Source: Thiobacillus sp. 0-1251
GTDB lineage: Bacteria > Pseudomonadota > Gammaproteobacteria > Burkholderiales > Thiobacillaceae
Length of the DNA: 64,000 nucleotides
Assembly (NCBI GenBank): GCA_001899305.1
Contig: MKWL01000001.1
Coordinates: 744,001-808,000 of the forward strand
Reading direction: 5' to 3'
Positions 21,523-30,921 of this stretch are shown piece after piece. Every line of letters starts with the position of its first letter. Positions within the stretch are counted from its first letter, which is position 1. The position numbers and the translations under genes were made by a program. Under the pieces are notes generated by a model. That model was not told the DNA's origin. It ran no database searches and saw only the letters and a program-made list of their open reading frames with translations.

Positions 21523-22071
21523 ATGGCCCTGAATCCCACGCATCTGCTCTGGCTCGACATGGAAATGACCGGCCTGTTGCCCGATACCGATCGCATCATC
21601 GAACTCGCCATCGTCGTGACCGATGCCGACCTCAATACCGTGGCCGAGGGCCCGGTGCTGGTCGTGCATCAACCCGACGAGGTGATGGATGCCATGGACA
21701 GCTGGAACAAGGGTACACATGGAAAATCGGGGCTGATCGACCGTGTCAAGGCCTCGCAACTGAACGAAGCCGAGGTCGAGGCGCAAATGCTGGAGTTCGT
21801 GAAACAGCACGTGCCTGCCCGAACCTCACCGATGTGCGGCAACTCGATCTGCCAGGACCGTCGCTTCATGGCGCGCTACATGCCGCAGCTGGAAGCGTTC
21901 TTCCACTATCGCAACCTGGATGTCAGCACGTTGAAGGAGCTGGCCAAGCGCTGGCGGCCAGGACTGTCCGAAGCGTTCAAGAAATCCAACAAGCACGAAG
22001 CACTGGCCGACATCTATGAATCCATCGACGAGATGAAGTACTACCGCGAGCACTTCATCCGCGCGGAATAA
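21523..22071 (+). CDS. orn: Oligoribonuclease
   Basis: A DEDDh 3'-5' exoribonuclease degrading RNA dinucleotides such as pGpG. Starting at ATG 21523 it is 182 residues, normal length. The DEDD residues are in [22 protein letters not shown] (D) and [12 protein letters not shown] (H/D). The frame is open far upstream, but that sequence lies antisense to the cytochrome gene and is not part of Orn. Confidence 0.96.
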   Translation: MALNPTHLLWLDMEMTGLLPDTDRIIELAIVVTDADLNTVAEGPVLVVHQPDEVMDAMDSWNKGTHGKSGLIDRVKASQLNEAEVEAQMLEFVKQHVPARTSPMCGNSICQDRRFMARYMPQLEAFFHYRNLDVSTLKELAKRWRPGLSEAFKKSNKHEALADIYESIDEMKYYREHFIRAE

Positions 22072-22092
22072 AAAAAGCGGCCGGCCGGCCGC
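22071..22092 (-). terminator. Intrinsic terminator for the 22187 gene
   Basis: Read on the minus strand, an AGCGGCCGG/CCGGCCGCT palindrome is followed by seven T. It directly abuts the orn stop and would end transcription of the DsrE-like gene running leftward. Confidence 0.7.
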
Positions 22093-22186
22093 TGCAGGAG
22101 GAGACAACCGTGAATCTCGTGGAATTATTCTCGAAATCGGCTGGCATCCTGGATGGACCGCCGTAACCGGCGGTTCCGGGGAAGGA

Positions 22187-22642
22187 TCAGGGCTTGATGT
22201 AGACGTAACCTTCCTTGGCCTGCAAACGGGCAAGCTCAGCCACACCGGACGGTACCACCTTGGCTTCCATGATGACCGCGTCAGGCCCCAGTTTGCGGGC
22301 CTGGAGGGTGTTGTTGCAGACGCGGAAATCAACCCCGCGATTCTTCAGCGCGGCGACCTGGGATTCATAAGCGCCCTTGTCATCCTTGGCGTCGTTGAGC
22401 AGGAAATCGATCCCTTTGCCGTGAGCCACCACGACGATCTTGTCGGTCGGACTGGCGTTGAGTTCGTTGTTGATATTGTTCATGGCGGCACGGGCGACGG
22501 AAGCATCGTTGATGTGGTAGACGACTTTTGCCTCGTCGGTAGCCGCGGCTGGCGCCGCTGCTTCGGCAGGCGGTGCGGCGTGGGCTATGGGCATGGTCGC
22601 CAGCAACAGGGCGGCAAGCAGCGGGGTGAGAGTGCGGGTCAT
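22187..22642 (-). CDS. Exported DsrE family protein
   Basis: A 151-residue protein with a signal peptide ending at AHA and an Ala/Pro-rich linker (residues 24-35). A DsrE-like domain follows (KVVYHINDASVARAAMNNINNEL, IVVVAHGKGIDFLL, VDFRVCNNTL with the single conserved Cys). The C-terminal GVAELARLQAKEGYVYIKP is diagnostic of this periplasmic subgroup. It is related to the gene at 19173 and lies next to the ECF sigma/anti-sigma pair, whose anti-sigma also ends in a DsrE-like stretch. Confidence 0.85.
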   Translation of the reverse strand: MTRTLTPLLAALLLATMPIAHAAPPAEAAAPAAATDEAKVVYHINDASVARAAMNNINNELNASPTDKIVVVAHGKGIDFLLNDAKDDKGAYESQVAALKNRGVDFRVCNNTLQARKLGPDAVIMEAKVVPSGVAELARLQAKEGYVYIKP

Positions 22643-22782
22643 TAGAGGTCTCCTGATTTGATATGAATAAACCGGCTTTATCGGGCAAGCCTGTTGGTAG
22701 GACGGACCTACTGGAACGCTTATTCCATTCCGGAGGGCGCTTTTTTCTGGAATAAAAGGACTATCTTCCCCGTCAACCGGAC

Positions 22783-23337
22783 ATGATCATGCTCAGTCGT
22801 CTTCTTTTTGGTCCGCCGCGCCCCGGTATCGAAGCCTTGCGCCCGGTGCTCTACCGAATTGCCTTTGCCTGGTGCCATGACGCCGCGCTGGCGGACGATC
22901 TGGTGCAGGAAGCCCTCTCCAAGGGCTGGACGCGGCGTGGACAGTTGCGCGATGAGTCGTCCCTGAAGGCATGGATGGTGTCGATCATGAACCACTGCTG
23001 GCTCGATCACTTGCGCAGCCGGCGTGACTTCGACGATGTCGAGGACTGGCAGGACGAACTCGAATCCACGGCAGACAGCCCCGATGCCTGTTGCGATCGC
23101 GAGCAGGTGATCGCCTGCGTACGCAAGGCCGTGGCACGCCTGCCGCTGGGGCAACGTCAGGTTCTGACGCTGGTCGACCTGGAGGAATTCAGTTATGCCG
23201 AAGTAGCCGGAATCCTGGACATCCCGGTCGGTACGGTGATGAGCCGCCTGTCGCGCGCGCGCGCATCCCTGAAAAATCTGCTGGGGCCTGCAATGCGACA
23301 GTCGGCAGCCCAGCCGCAGTTGAGGAGGGTCAAATGA
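22783..23337 (+). CDS. ECF-type RNA polymerase sigma factor
   Basis: A 184-residue sigma-70 family protein with region 2 (WCHDAALADDLVQEALSKGW, the sigma2 DDLVQEA core) and region 4 (LPLGQRQVLTLVDLEEFSYAEVAGILDIPVGTVMSRLSRARASL). There is no regions 1 or 3, so it is ECF. Its stop overlaps the next start by 4 nt, the usual arrangement for a cognate anti-sigma. The likely output is the envelope stress or redox genes downstream, which is inference. Confidence 0.93.
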   Translation: MIMLSRLLFGPPRPGIEALRPVLYRIAFAWCHDAALADDLVQEALSKGWTRRGQLRDESSLKAWMVSIMNHCWLDHLRSRRDFDDVEDWQDELESTADSPDACCDREQVIACVRKAVARLPLGQRQVLTLVDLEEFSYAEVAGILDIPVGTVMSRLSRARASLKNLLGPAMRQSAAQPQLRRVK

Positions 23338-24059
23338 AACCCGCTGTTTCGGATGAGATTCTGCATGCGTTCATCGATGGCGAACTCGATGTGGCCGAGA
23401 GCGAAACGCTGATCGCGCGGACGCAGCAAGACCCGGCATTGGCACAGCGTGTTTGCGCGTTGCGCAGCCTGCGCAGCATGGTCAAGCTGGCATACGCCGA
23501 GCCGCCGGTCATCGACGCTCGGCCGCCCGTTCATCGCCGGCAGTTGATGCAACGTTGTGCATTCGGCTGCCTGGTTCTGCTCGTCGGCTTGAGCAGTGGC
23601 TGGGCTTTGCGTGGACTGGCGTGGCAGGCAGACGTCACGCAGCCTGCTGCGGTTCCGGATGGGTATCGGACAGTCAGCTTGGCGCACGAAGCCGATCCCA
23701 ATCGCATCATCCTGCATATCGACAGTGCGGCGCCGGAGAAGATGCGCGCGGCGCTGGATCGGGCCGATCAGCTGCTGGACGATGCGGACCGGCAGGGGCG
23801 CGCCATGCAGCTTGAGGTCATCGCCAACAGCCATGGTATCGAACTCCTGCGCGCCGGCCACAGTCCCTATGCAGAACGTATCGCACGCATGAGGCAGCGC
23901 CATGCGAACCTGCAATGGGTGGCGTGCGGCCAGACGGTTGCCCGTTACACCAGCGAGGGCCAAAAAGTGGAATTGCTGCCGGCTACCCGGACGGCCCCCA
24001 CTGCCATCGGCGAAATCATTTCCCGGCTCCAGCAAGGCTGGACCTATGTTCGGGTTTAA
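23334..24059 (+). CDS. Membrane anti-sigma factor with periplasmic DsrE-like tail
   Basis: A 241-residue protein starting MKPAVSDEILHAFIDGELDVAESE, a typical anti-sigma N-terminal (ZAS-like) helix pair without an obvious HxxxCxxC. One transmembrane segment follows (RCAFGCLVLLVGLSSGWALRGLAW, about residues 63-86). The periplasmic part (NRIILHIDSAAPEKMRAALDRAD, EVIANSHGIELL, NLQWVACGQTV, IISRLQQGWTYVRV) follows the DsrE-like pattern of the genes at 19173 and 22187. A fused DsrE-like sensor on an anti-sigma factor suggests that the system responds to a sulfur species or redox state; this is inferred. Confidence 0.82.
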   Translation: MKPAVSDEILHAFIDGELDVAESETLIARTQQDPALAQRVCALRSLRSMVKLAYAEPPVIDARPPVHRRQLMQRCAFGCLVLLVGLSSGWALRGLAWQADVTQPAAVPDGYRTVSLAHEADPNRIILHIDSAAPEKMRAALDRADQLLDDADRQGRAMQLEVIANSHGIELLRAGHSPYAERIARMRQRHANLQWVACGQTVARYTSEGQKVELLPATRTAPTAIGEIISRLQQGWTYVRV

Positions 24060-25848
24060 GCGCGACACCGTTCTTGCCGTCCTGATGTTGTTCCTGCTGT
24101 TGCCCGCCCAGGCGGGCGCAGCCCCGCTGGTCAATCAACTCGCCAATCATCCGTCGCCCTATCTGGCTTTGCATGGGCACGATCCGGTAGCCTGGCAGGA
24201 ATGGAATGCCGCCACGATTGCGCGGGCGCGACAGGAAAACAAGCTGCTGTTCGTTTCGGTCGGCTATTTCGCCTGCCACTGGTGCCATGTCATGCAGCGC
24301 GAGAGCTACAAGAACCCGCAGATCGCGGCCTTGCTCAACCGAGACTTCATCCCGGTCAAGGTCGATCGTGAGCTCAACACCGGGCTCGACGATGCCCTGC
24401 AAACATTTTCCGCACGTCTTCAGGGCGCGGCGGGCTGGCCTCTGAATGCCTTCGTGACGCCGGAAGGCTATCCGGCGTTCACGGTCTTGTATGCGCCTCC
24501 CGATGCATTCCGCACGCTGTTGACCCAGCTTTCCGCACGTTGGAAATCGGATGGGGCCGGCATTCGTCGGCTGGCTTCACTGGCTGCGCCGCCGCCAGCC
24601 CAGCGACCAGCGGATGCACCGCTGACGGCTGCGCGGAGCGAGCAGGCCTGGGAACGCTTCATGACCGGCGTGTGGCAGGAGGCCGACAGTCTGCATGGCG
24701 GTTTTGGACAGGTCAGCAAATTTCCCATGGCGCCGCAATTGAGCGCCTTGCTGGATCGCCAGGCGCAGCAACCAGACGCCAGGCTGGGTGAATTCTTGCG
24801 CCTGACATTCGATCAGATGGCGGCACGCGGCATGCGGGACCATATTGGCGGCGGGTTTTTCCGCTATACCGTCGACCCCGACTGGGATACGCCGCACTTC
24901 GAGAAAATGCTCTACGACAATGCGCAGCTGGCCGTGCTGTATCTGCGTGCCGCGACGGTATTGGAACAACCCCGTTATCGCGAGATTGCCCGCGGTACGC
25001 TCGGGTTCATGCAGGATGAATTGCGGGATGCGCGTGGCGGCTTCTACAGCAGCACGTCGGCGGTCGATGCGGCCGGGCGCGAAGGCGCGACGTATCTGTG
25101 GATGCCCGATGAACTGAAACGGCGCCTGCCGCCTGCGGTGTACGCGGCCGCGCACCGGGTGTGGCGCCTCGATGCGCCGCGCAGTTTCGATGCGGGCTAC
25201 CTGCCTGCGGAATATGTTCCCCCCACGGCGGACGAGCGCTCGTTGCTGGCCGAGGCCGCGCATATCCTGTATCCCGTGAGGCGCATGCGCAGCCTGCCCA
25301 AGGACGACAAGTTGAACGCCGGCCTGAACGGTCTCGCGCTGTCGGCGTTCAGTCAGGCCAGCCGGCTCGATCCGGCCTACCGCCAGGAAGCCGACCGTTT
25401 GCAGCATTTTCTGTTGACGCGGTTGACCCGGGACGGGCGGCTGATGAAGGCGATGGCGCATGGCAAGATACTGCCGGATGCGGAGCTGGAGGATTACGCC
25501 TATGTGGTGCAGGGTCTGCTCGACCATGCCGATGCCACGGGCAACGCACAATCGCGCGAAAGAGCCCGGCGGCTTGCCCAGACCGCTTGGCGCTTGTTCT
25601 GGCATGAGGAGGGCTGGAAGCGCGAGACGAAGCCCCTGCTGGCGACCTTGCAGGCCGAGCCGGTGCTGGACGACGGCGCGCTGTATTCGCCATCCGACGT
25701 GCTCATCCTGGCCAGCCTGCGCGTGCAGGATCCCGTTTTGAATCAGCAGGCGCGTCGTGCCGCACGGTGGCGCCTGCCGGCCATGGAGCAGGACCCGTAT
25801 GCCTATCCTACGCGTACGCGCGTGCTGGCGAACCTCCAGCTGGACTAG
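24046..25848 (+). CDS. Exported DUF255 thioredoxin-like / glycosidase-like protein (YyaL family)
   Basis: 600 residues from ATG 24046, which overlaps the anti-sigma gene by 14 nt. A signal peptide (residues 1-25) precedes a DUF255 thioredoxin-like domain (NHPSPYLALHGHDPVAWQEW, then GYFACHWCHVMQRES with the CHWC redox motif), followed by an alpha/alpha-toroid domain (HIGGGFFRYTVDPDWDTPHFEKMLYDNAQL). YyaL-type proteins are usually cytoplasmic and near 680 residues, while this one is exported and somewhat shorter. The overlap places it in the ECF regulon. Confidence 0.85.
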   Translation: MFGFKRDTVLAVLMLFLLLPAQAGAAPLVNQLANHPSPYLALHGHDPVAWQEWNAATIARARQENKLLFVSVGYFACHWCHVMQRESYKNPQIAALLNRDFIPVKVDRELNTGLDDALQTFSARLQGAAGWPLNAFVTPEGYPAFTVLYAPPDAFRTLLTQLSARWKSDGAGIRRLASLAAPPPAQRPADAPLTAARSEQAWERFMTGVWQEADSLHGGFGQVSKFPMAPQLSALLDRQAQQPDARLGEFLRLTFDQMAARGMRDHIGGGFFRYTVDPDWDTPHFEKMLYDNAQLAVLYLRAATVLEQPRYREIARGTLGFMQDELRDARGGFYSSTSAVDAAGREGATYLWMPDELKRRLPPAVYAAAHRVWRLDAPRSFDAGYLPAEYVPPTADERSLLAEAAHILYPVRRMRSLPKDDKLNAGLNGLALSAFSQASRLDPAYRQEADRLQHFLLTRLTRDGRLMKAMAHGKILPDAELEDYAYVVQGLLDHADATGNAQSRERARRLAQTAWRLFWHEEGWKRETKPLLATLQAEPVLDDGALYSPSDVLILASLRVQDPVLNQQARRAARWRLPAMEQDPYAYPTRTRVLANLQLD

Positions 25849-27035
25849 TTGATCTCGGGCTCGGGTGCTTGCGTCGATTCCACCGTGCGCTGCATGGGAC
25901 GTCGACCGACCTGGATTTTCAGATTCAGGGTCTGCTGTTTGCGTGCGACGGTCAGCTGTGCATCTTCGCCCGGTTTCAGCGCGGCAATCAGATTGAGCAG
26001 CGATGCGGAGTCGGCCACCACGCGGCCGTTGACGGCCAGCAGGATATCGCCCGGGCGGATACCGCCGACGTCTGCAGGCCCCCCTTTCAGCACCCCGGCG
26101 ATCAAGGCGCCTTCGGCGCTCTTAAGGCTGAACGATTCAGCCAGTTCGGGGCTCAGATCCTGCACCTCGACGCCGACCCAGCCACGCGTCACGCTGCCGG
26201 ATTTGATGATCTGTTCCATCACCTTGCGGGCGATGCTGACCGGAATGGCAAAGCCGATACCCTGCGAACCGCCGGTGCGCGAATAGATCGCGCTGTTGAT
26301 CCCGACCAGGTTGCCGGATGCATCGACCAGCGCGCCGCCCGAGTTGCCGGGGTTGATGGCGGCATCGGTCTGGATGAAGTTCTCGAAGGTGTTGATGCCC
26401 AGATGGGTGCGTCCGAGCGCGCTGACGATGCCGGCGGTGACGGTCTGCCCGACGCCGAACGGATTGCCGACCGCCAGCACCCAGTCACCCACCTTGAGGC
26501 TGTCGGGTTCGGCAAAGGTGATCGCCGGCAGGTCGCCAGCATCGATTTTCAGCACCGCCAGATCGGTCTCCGGATCGGAACCGACTACGCGAGCGGGTAC
26601 GGTCTTGCCGTTGGCCAAGGCCACCTGGATTTCGTCGGCGGCTTCGACAACGTGCTGATTGGTGAGGATGTAGCCGTTTGGACTGATGATCACGCCCGAT
26701 CCCAGATTGGATACTTCGCGCGGGCGTGCATCCAGCCGGTCGCCAAAAAAATAGCGGAAGATCGGATCCTGCAGGGCAGGGTGGGCCGGGCTGCTGACTT
26801 TTTGCTGCGTGAAGACGTTGACCACCGACGGAATCACTTTCTGTGCTGCCGGGGCAAAGGATTCGACGGGTGTGAGCGTACGGCTGGCGGATTGCGCAGC
26901 CTGCTGGATGGTCAGGCTCGGTGCGGGTGTCTGCCAGCGCAGAAGATCGGGTTTGAACAGAGCGATGATGAACAATACGCCAAGTGCCACAGTGGTGGTT
27001 TGAGCGAAGAGCAACCAGAGTTTGCGTATATGCAT
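25845..27035 (-). CDS. DegS/DegQ-like trypsin-type serine protease with one PDZ domain
   Basis: 396 residues. An N-terminal uncleaved signal anchor (about 8-27) tethers it to the periplasmic face. The catalytic triad is His in YILTNQHVVEAADE, Asp in DPETDLAVLKID and Ser in AAINPGNSGGALVD. One PDZ domain (about 270-370: RGWVGVEVQDLSPE, IRPGDILLAVNG) makes it DegS/AlgW-like in layout, although a direct role in sigma-E signalling is not shown. It is divergent from petABC, a conserved arrangement in betaproteobacteria. Its stop overlaps the convergent DUF255 gene end by 4 nt. Confidence 0.9.
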   Translation of the reverse strand: MHIRKLWLLFAQTTTVALGVLFIIALFKPDLLRWQTPAPSLTIQQAAQSASRTLTPVESFAPAAQKVIPSVVNVFTQQKVSSPAHPALQDPIFRYFFGDRLDARPREVSNLGSGVIISPNGYILTNQHVVEAADEIQVALANGKTVPARVVGSDPETDLAVLKIDAGDLPAITFAEPDSLKVGDWVLAVGNPFGVGQTVTAGIVSALGRTHLGINTFENFIQTDAAINPGNSGGALVDASGNLVGINSAIYSRTGGSQGIGFAIPVSIARKVMEQIIKSGSVTRGWVGVEVQDLSPELAESFSLKSAEGALIAGVLKGGPADVGGIRPGDILLAVNGRVVADSASLLNLIAALKPGEDAQLTVARKQQTLNLKIQVGRRPMQRTVESTQAPEPEIN

Positions 27036-27190
27036 TTCGATTAAATTCAGAGACTTGGCGTAATTTTACGGCTGGACAATTATAGCCTAGCGTGGGTGGC
27101 GATTGCTCTTTAGCTGCGACGGGCTTCCGGTGAGGGCGGCAATTTGGTTAGAATGCCGGTTTTATCGCAACACGTTCAGGTTAGGGAAAC

Positions 27191-27796
27191 ATGAGCCAGG
27201 AAGCCGATGGGCAAAAAGTGGACACACGTAAACGAAAATTCCTGATCGCCGCGACCAGCGCCGTTGGAGGGGTCGCCGTGGCGGGAGTGGCTGTGCCGCT
27301 GGTGATGAGCATGCTGCCGAGCGCGCGCGCCAAGGCTGCAGGCGCGCCGGTGGAGGTGGATATCAGCAAGATTGAGCCCGGCATGCTGCTGACGGCTGAA
27401 TGGCGCGGCAAACCGGTGTGGGTCGTCAATCGCACCAAGGAAATGCTCGACCTGCTGGCCAAGCATAACGACAAACTGGTCGATCCCAACAGCGAGCAGC
27501 CCCAGCAGCCCGAGTACTGCAAAAATGCCACGCGCTCGATCAAGCCGGAATTCCTGGTAGCGGTCGGCATCTGCACCCACCTCGGTTGTTCGCCCACCTA
27601 CCGCAAAGAAGTCGGCGCAGAAGATCTGGGTGCAGACTGGCCGGGCGGTTTCCTGTGTCCCTGCCATGGTTCGCGCTTCGACCTGGCCGCCCGCGTATTC
27701 AAGAACGTGCCGGCCCCGACCAATCTGGTAATCCCGCCTCATCAATACCTCAGTGCCGGCAAGATACAGATCGGTGTGGACGCAAAAGGAGCCTAA
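27191..27796 (+). CDS. petA: Ubiquinol-cytochrome c reductase Rieske iron-sulfur subunit
   Basis: The 201-residue Rieske subunit of the bc1 complex. A twin-arginine-like start (RKRKFLIAATSAVGGVAVAG) acts as membrane anchor. The 2Fe-2S ligands are in GICTHLGCSP and LCPCHGSRFD. It is the first gene of petABC. Confidence 0.96.
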   Translation: MSQEADGQKVDTRKRKFLIAATSAVGGVAVAGVAVPLVMSMLPSARAKAAGAPVEVDISKIEPGMLLTAEWRGKPVWVVNRTKEMLDLLAKHNDKLVDPNSEQPQQPEYCKNATRSIKPEFLVAVGICTHLGCSPTYRKEVGAEDLGADWPGGFLCPCHGSRFDLAARVFKNVPAPTNLVIPPHQYLSAGKIQIGVDAKGA

Positions 27797-27800
27797 AAGA

Positions 27801-29033
27801 ATGTCTGCCCTGCAAAAAATGATGGGTTGGGTCGATGACCGCTTTCCCCTCACCGCTACCTACAAGGCGCACCTGTCCGAGTACTACGCGCCCAAGAACT
27901 TCAACTTCTGGTACTTCTTCGGCTCGCTGGCGCTGCTGGTGCTGGTGATGCAGATCGTCACCGGCATTTTCCTGACCATGAACTACAAGCCGGACTCGGG
28001 GCTCGCCTTCGCGTCCGTCGAGTACATCATGCGCGACGTCGATTGGGGCTGGCTGATCCGCTACATGCACTCGACCGGCGCCTCGATGTTCTTCGTCGTC
28101 GTCTATCTGCACATGTTCCGCGGCCTGATGTACGGTTCCTACCGCAAGCCGCGCGAACTGATCTGGATCTTCGGCGTGCTGATCTATCTGGCGCTGATGG
28201 CCGAAGCCTTCCTTGGCTACCTGCTGCCGTGGGGTCAGATGTCCTACTGGGGTGCGCAGGTGATCGTCAACCTGTTCTCCGCCGTGCCTTTCATCGGTAA
28301 CGATCTGTCGATCTGGATTCGCGGCGACTACGTGATTTCGGATGCCACCCTGAACCGCTTCTTCGCCTTCCACGTCATCGCGTTGCCGCTGGTGCTGATC
28401 GCGCTGGTGGCGGTGCACCTGGTGGCGCTGCATGAAGTCGGCTCCAACAACCCGGACGGCATCGAGATCAAGAAGAAGAAGGACGCCAACGGTATCCCGC
28501 TCGACGGCATTCCCTTCCACCCGTATTACACGGTGAAGGACATCGTCGGCGTGATCGTCTTCCTGATGGTCTTCTCGGCAATCGTGTTCTTCGGTCCCAC
28601 GATGGGCGGCTACTTCCTGGAGTCCAACAACTTCATCCCGGCCGACCCGCTGAAGACTCCGCCGCATATCGCGCCGCTGTGGTACTTCACGCCGTTCTAC
28701 GCCATTCTGCGCGCAGTGCCGCCGATGTTCGGCTCCCAGTTCCCTGGCGTCGTGGCGATGGGCATGTCGATCGTGCTGATCTTCTTCCTTCCCTGGCTGG
28801 ACCGGGGCAAGGTCAAGTCGATCCGTTACCGCGGCCCGATCTACAAGATCATGCTGGCCCTGTTCATCGTGTCCTTCGTGGGCCTCGGCTACCTTGGCCT
28901 GCTGCCGCCCTCTCCGGTGGCGACGATTATTGCCCAGACCTTCTCAGTGATTTACTTCCTGTTTTTCCTGTTGATGCCCTGGTATACCTCGATTGACAAA
29001 ACCAAACCGGAACCGGAAAGGGTGACTGGCTAA
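27801..29033 (+). CDS. petB: Cytochrome b of the bc1 complex
   Basis: From ATG 27801, 410 residues with eight or nine hydrophobic helices. Heme-ligating His pairs lie in YMHSTGASMFFVVVYLHMFRG and FFAFHVIALPLVLIALVAVHLVAL, and the Qo motif PEW is replaced by the usual PADP/TPFYAILR region. It catalyses quinol oxidation and transfers protons across the inner membrane. It starts 4 nt after petA. Confidence 0.97.
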   Translation: MSALQKMMGWVDDRFPLTATYKAHLSEYYAPKNFNFWYFFGSLALLVLVMQIVTGIFLTMNYKPDSGLAFASVEYIMRDVDWGWLIRYMHSTGASMFFVVVYLHMFRGLMYGSYRKPRELIWIFGVLIYLALMAEAFLGYLLPWGQMSYWGAQVIVNLFSAVPFIGNDLSIWIRGDYVISDATLNRFFAFHVIALPLVLIALVAVHLVALHEVGSNNPDGIEIKKKKDANGIPLDGIPFHPYYTVKDIVGVIVFLMVFSAIVFFGPTMGGYFLESNNFIPADPLKTPPHIAPLWYFTPFYAILRAVPPMFGSQFPGVVAMGMSIVLIFFLPWLDRGKVKSIRYRGPIYKIMLALFIVSFVGLGYLGLLPPSPVATIIAQTFSVIYFLFFLLMPWYTSIDKTKPEPERVTG

Positions 29034-29034
29034 A

Positions 29035-29760
29035 ATGAAACGCTTGAAGAATTTTATTCTCCTGTTGATCGCGGTGCCTGTCATCGCTTTCGCCTCCGAG
29101 GAAGGACCAAGTCTGGACAAGGCGCCCGTCAACCTGTCCGACCAGGCGTCCCTCCAACGCGGCGCACGCATGTTCGTGAACTATTGCCTCAATTGCCACA
29201 GCGCTGTCTCCATGCGTTACTCGCGCATGGAGGATCTTGGGTTGACCGAAAATCAGATCAAGGAAAATCTGATGTTCGCGGCCGAAAAGCCCGGTGAGAC
29301 CATGACGGTTGGCATGGACAAGAAAGAGGCCAAGAACTGGTTCGGCTCCGCTCCGCCCGACCTCAGCGTGATCGCCCGCGCACGCGGCTCCGACTGGCTG
29401 TATACCTATCTGCGCAGCTTCTATCGTGACGACACGCGCCCTACCGGCTGGAACAACGTCGTGTTCCCCAAGGTGGCGATGCCGCACGTGCTGTGGAGCC
29501 TGCAGGGTGAGATGGTTCCGGTCATGAAGAAGGAAGGCGAGCATGAAGTGATCGAGCGCCTCGAACTGGCCAAGCCCGGTAGCGTGACCCTGGCCGAATA
29601 CGACGCCATGGTCGGCGATCTGGTCAACTACCTGACGTGGATGGGCGAGCCCGCACAACTCGAACGGAAACAGCTTGGACTGTTCGTGCTGGCCTTCCTG
29701 GCGTTCTTCTTCGTGGTGGCCTATTACCTGAAGAAAGAGTTCTGGAAAGACGTTCACTGA
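29035..29760 (+). CDS. petC: Cytochrome c1 of the bc1 complex
   Basis: A 241-residue protein with an N-terminal signal (MKRLKNFILLLIAVPVIAFA), heme c site YCLNCHS at about residue 57, the axial Met region around VFPKVAMPHVLW, and a C-terminal membrane anchor (LGLFVLAFLAFFFVVAYYL). It begins 1 nt after petB. It hands electrons from Rieske to soluble cytochrome c. Confidence 0.96.
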   Translation: MKRLKNFILLLIAVPVIAFASEEGPSLDKAPVNLSDQASLQRGARMFVNYCLNCHSAVSMRYSRMEDLGLTENQIKENLMFAAEKPGETMTVGMDKKEAKNWFGSAPPDLSVIARARGSDWLYTYLRSFYRDDTRPTGWNNVVFPKVAMPHVLWSLQGEMVPVMKKEGEHEVIERLELAKPGSVTLAEYDAMVGDLVNYLTWMGEPAQLERKQLGLFVLAFLAFFFVVAYYLKKEFWKDVH

Positions 29761-29777
29761 ATCTGGTCTAGCCGTTC

Positions 29778-29813
29778 GCCAACAGCCGGACTGTGTCCGG
29801 CTGTTGGCGTTTT
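29778..29813 (+). terminator. Intrinsic terminator after petC
   Basis: A 13-bp perfect stem (GCCAACAGCCGGA and its complement, loop CTGTG) followed by GTTTT ends the pet operon before sspA. Confidence 0.88.
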
Positions 29814-29861
29814 AAGCCTTAAACACACGCAATACTTGCAACACGAGAGGGAGCCCCCGCC

Positions 29862-30461
29862 ATGATGACCCTGTATTCCGGCAGTACCGACCCCTACAGC
29901 CATCGCTGCCGCATCGTCCTGTTCGAAAAGGACATGGATTTCGAAGTCATCGATGTGGACATGCACAACAAGCCGGAAGAAATTGCCAGCATCAGCCCCA
30001 GCGGCAAGATGCCGGTGCTGGTCGAGCGCGACCTGATCCTGACCGAATCCAACATCATCAACGAATACATCGACGAGCGTTTCCCCCATCCGCAGCTGAT
30101 GCCGCCGGATCCGGTCATGCGTGCCCGTGCCCGCCTGGTGCTGTTCAATTTCGAGCACGACCTGTTCACGCACGTCAACACGCTCGAACATAGCCTCGGC
30201 AAGGCCTCGGACAAGGCGCGCCAGGAAATCCGCGACAGCCTGTCGCAGCTCACGCCCATCCTCACCAAGCAGAAGTACCTGATGAACGACGAGTTCTCCA
30301 TGCTGGATGTGGCGATCGCCCCACTGCTTTGGCGCCTCGAGCATTACGGCATCGAGCTGCCGAAAGTGGCCGCACCGGTGCTCAAGTACCGCGAACGCCT
30401 GTTCAGCCGTCCCGCCTTTATCAATGCGCTGACGCCCACCGAAAAGGCGCTGCGCAAGTAA
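29862..30461 (+). CDS. sspA: Stringent starvation protein A
   Basis: A GST-fold RNA polymerase-associated protein, 199 residues. Motifs: MTLYSGSTDPYSHRCRIVLFEK, SGKMPVLVERDLILTESNIINEYIDERFPHPQLMP. It binds RNA polymerase and affects stationary-phase and acid-stress genes. It is linked to sspB 14 nt downstream. A ribosome binding site GAGAGGGAG is at 29845-29853. Confidence 0.96.
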   Translation: MMTLYSGSTDPYSHRCRIVLFEKDMDFEVIDVDMHNKPEEIASISPSGKMPVLVERDLILTESNIINEYIDERFPHPQLMPPDPVMRARARLVLFNFEHDLFTHVNTLEHSLGKASDKARQEIRDSLSQLTPILTKQKYLMNDEFSMLDVAIAPLLWRLEHYGIELPKVAAPVLKYRERLFSRPAFINALTPTEKALRK

Positions 30462-30474
30462 GCGGGCAGGGCGG

Positions 30475-30879
30475 GTGGCCGAGATTTCAACCAAGCCGTA
30501 CCTGATCCGCGCACTGTACGAATGGTGTGTGGACTCGGGTTATACCCCGCAGTTGCTGGTGGCGGTCGATGCGCGTACGCGCGTGCCGCCCGGTTTCGTC
30601 AAGGACGGCCAGATCGTGCTGAACGTCAGCGCCGGCGCAACCCGGAATCTGACGATGGACAACGACTGGATCCAGTTTTCCGCGCGCTTCGGTGGTGTCT
30701 CGCATGAAATATCCATACCGGTAGACCGGGTGGCAGCGATTTTCGCGCGCGAGAATGGACAAGGTCTGCATTTCGAGCCGGTCGATGCACCCGAGCCACC
30801 CGAGCAGACACCGCCGCCCGTCCCGGACGAATCGTCCGCACCACCCAGAGGCAAACCCTCGCTCAAAGTCGTCAAGTAA
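30475..30879 (+). CDS. sspB: ClpXP adaptor SspB
   Basis: A 134-residue adaptor delivering ssrA-tagged proteins to ClpXP. A GTG start (30475) gives MAEISTKPYLIRALYEWCVDSGYTP. The substrate-binding domain is LVAVDARTRVPPGFV..., IVLNVSAGATRNLTM and FGGVSHEISIPVDRVAAIFARENGQG. The acidic/Pro-rich tail ends in RGKPSLKVVK, the ClpX-docking peptide. Confidence 0.95.
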   Translation: MAEISTKPYLIRALYEWCVDSGYTPQLLVAVDARTRVPPGFVKDGQIVLNVSAGATRNLTMDNDWIQFSARFGGVSHEISIPVDRVAAIFARENGQGLHFEPVDAPEPPEQTPPPVPDESSAPPRGKPSLKVVK

Positions 30880-30921
30880 TCGCTCAATCGGGCGCGCGGC
30901 ATCGCTATAATGTCGCCCGTC

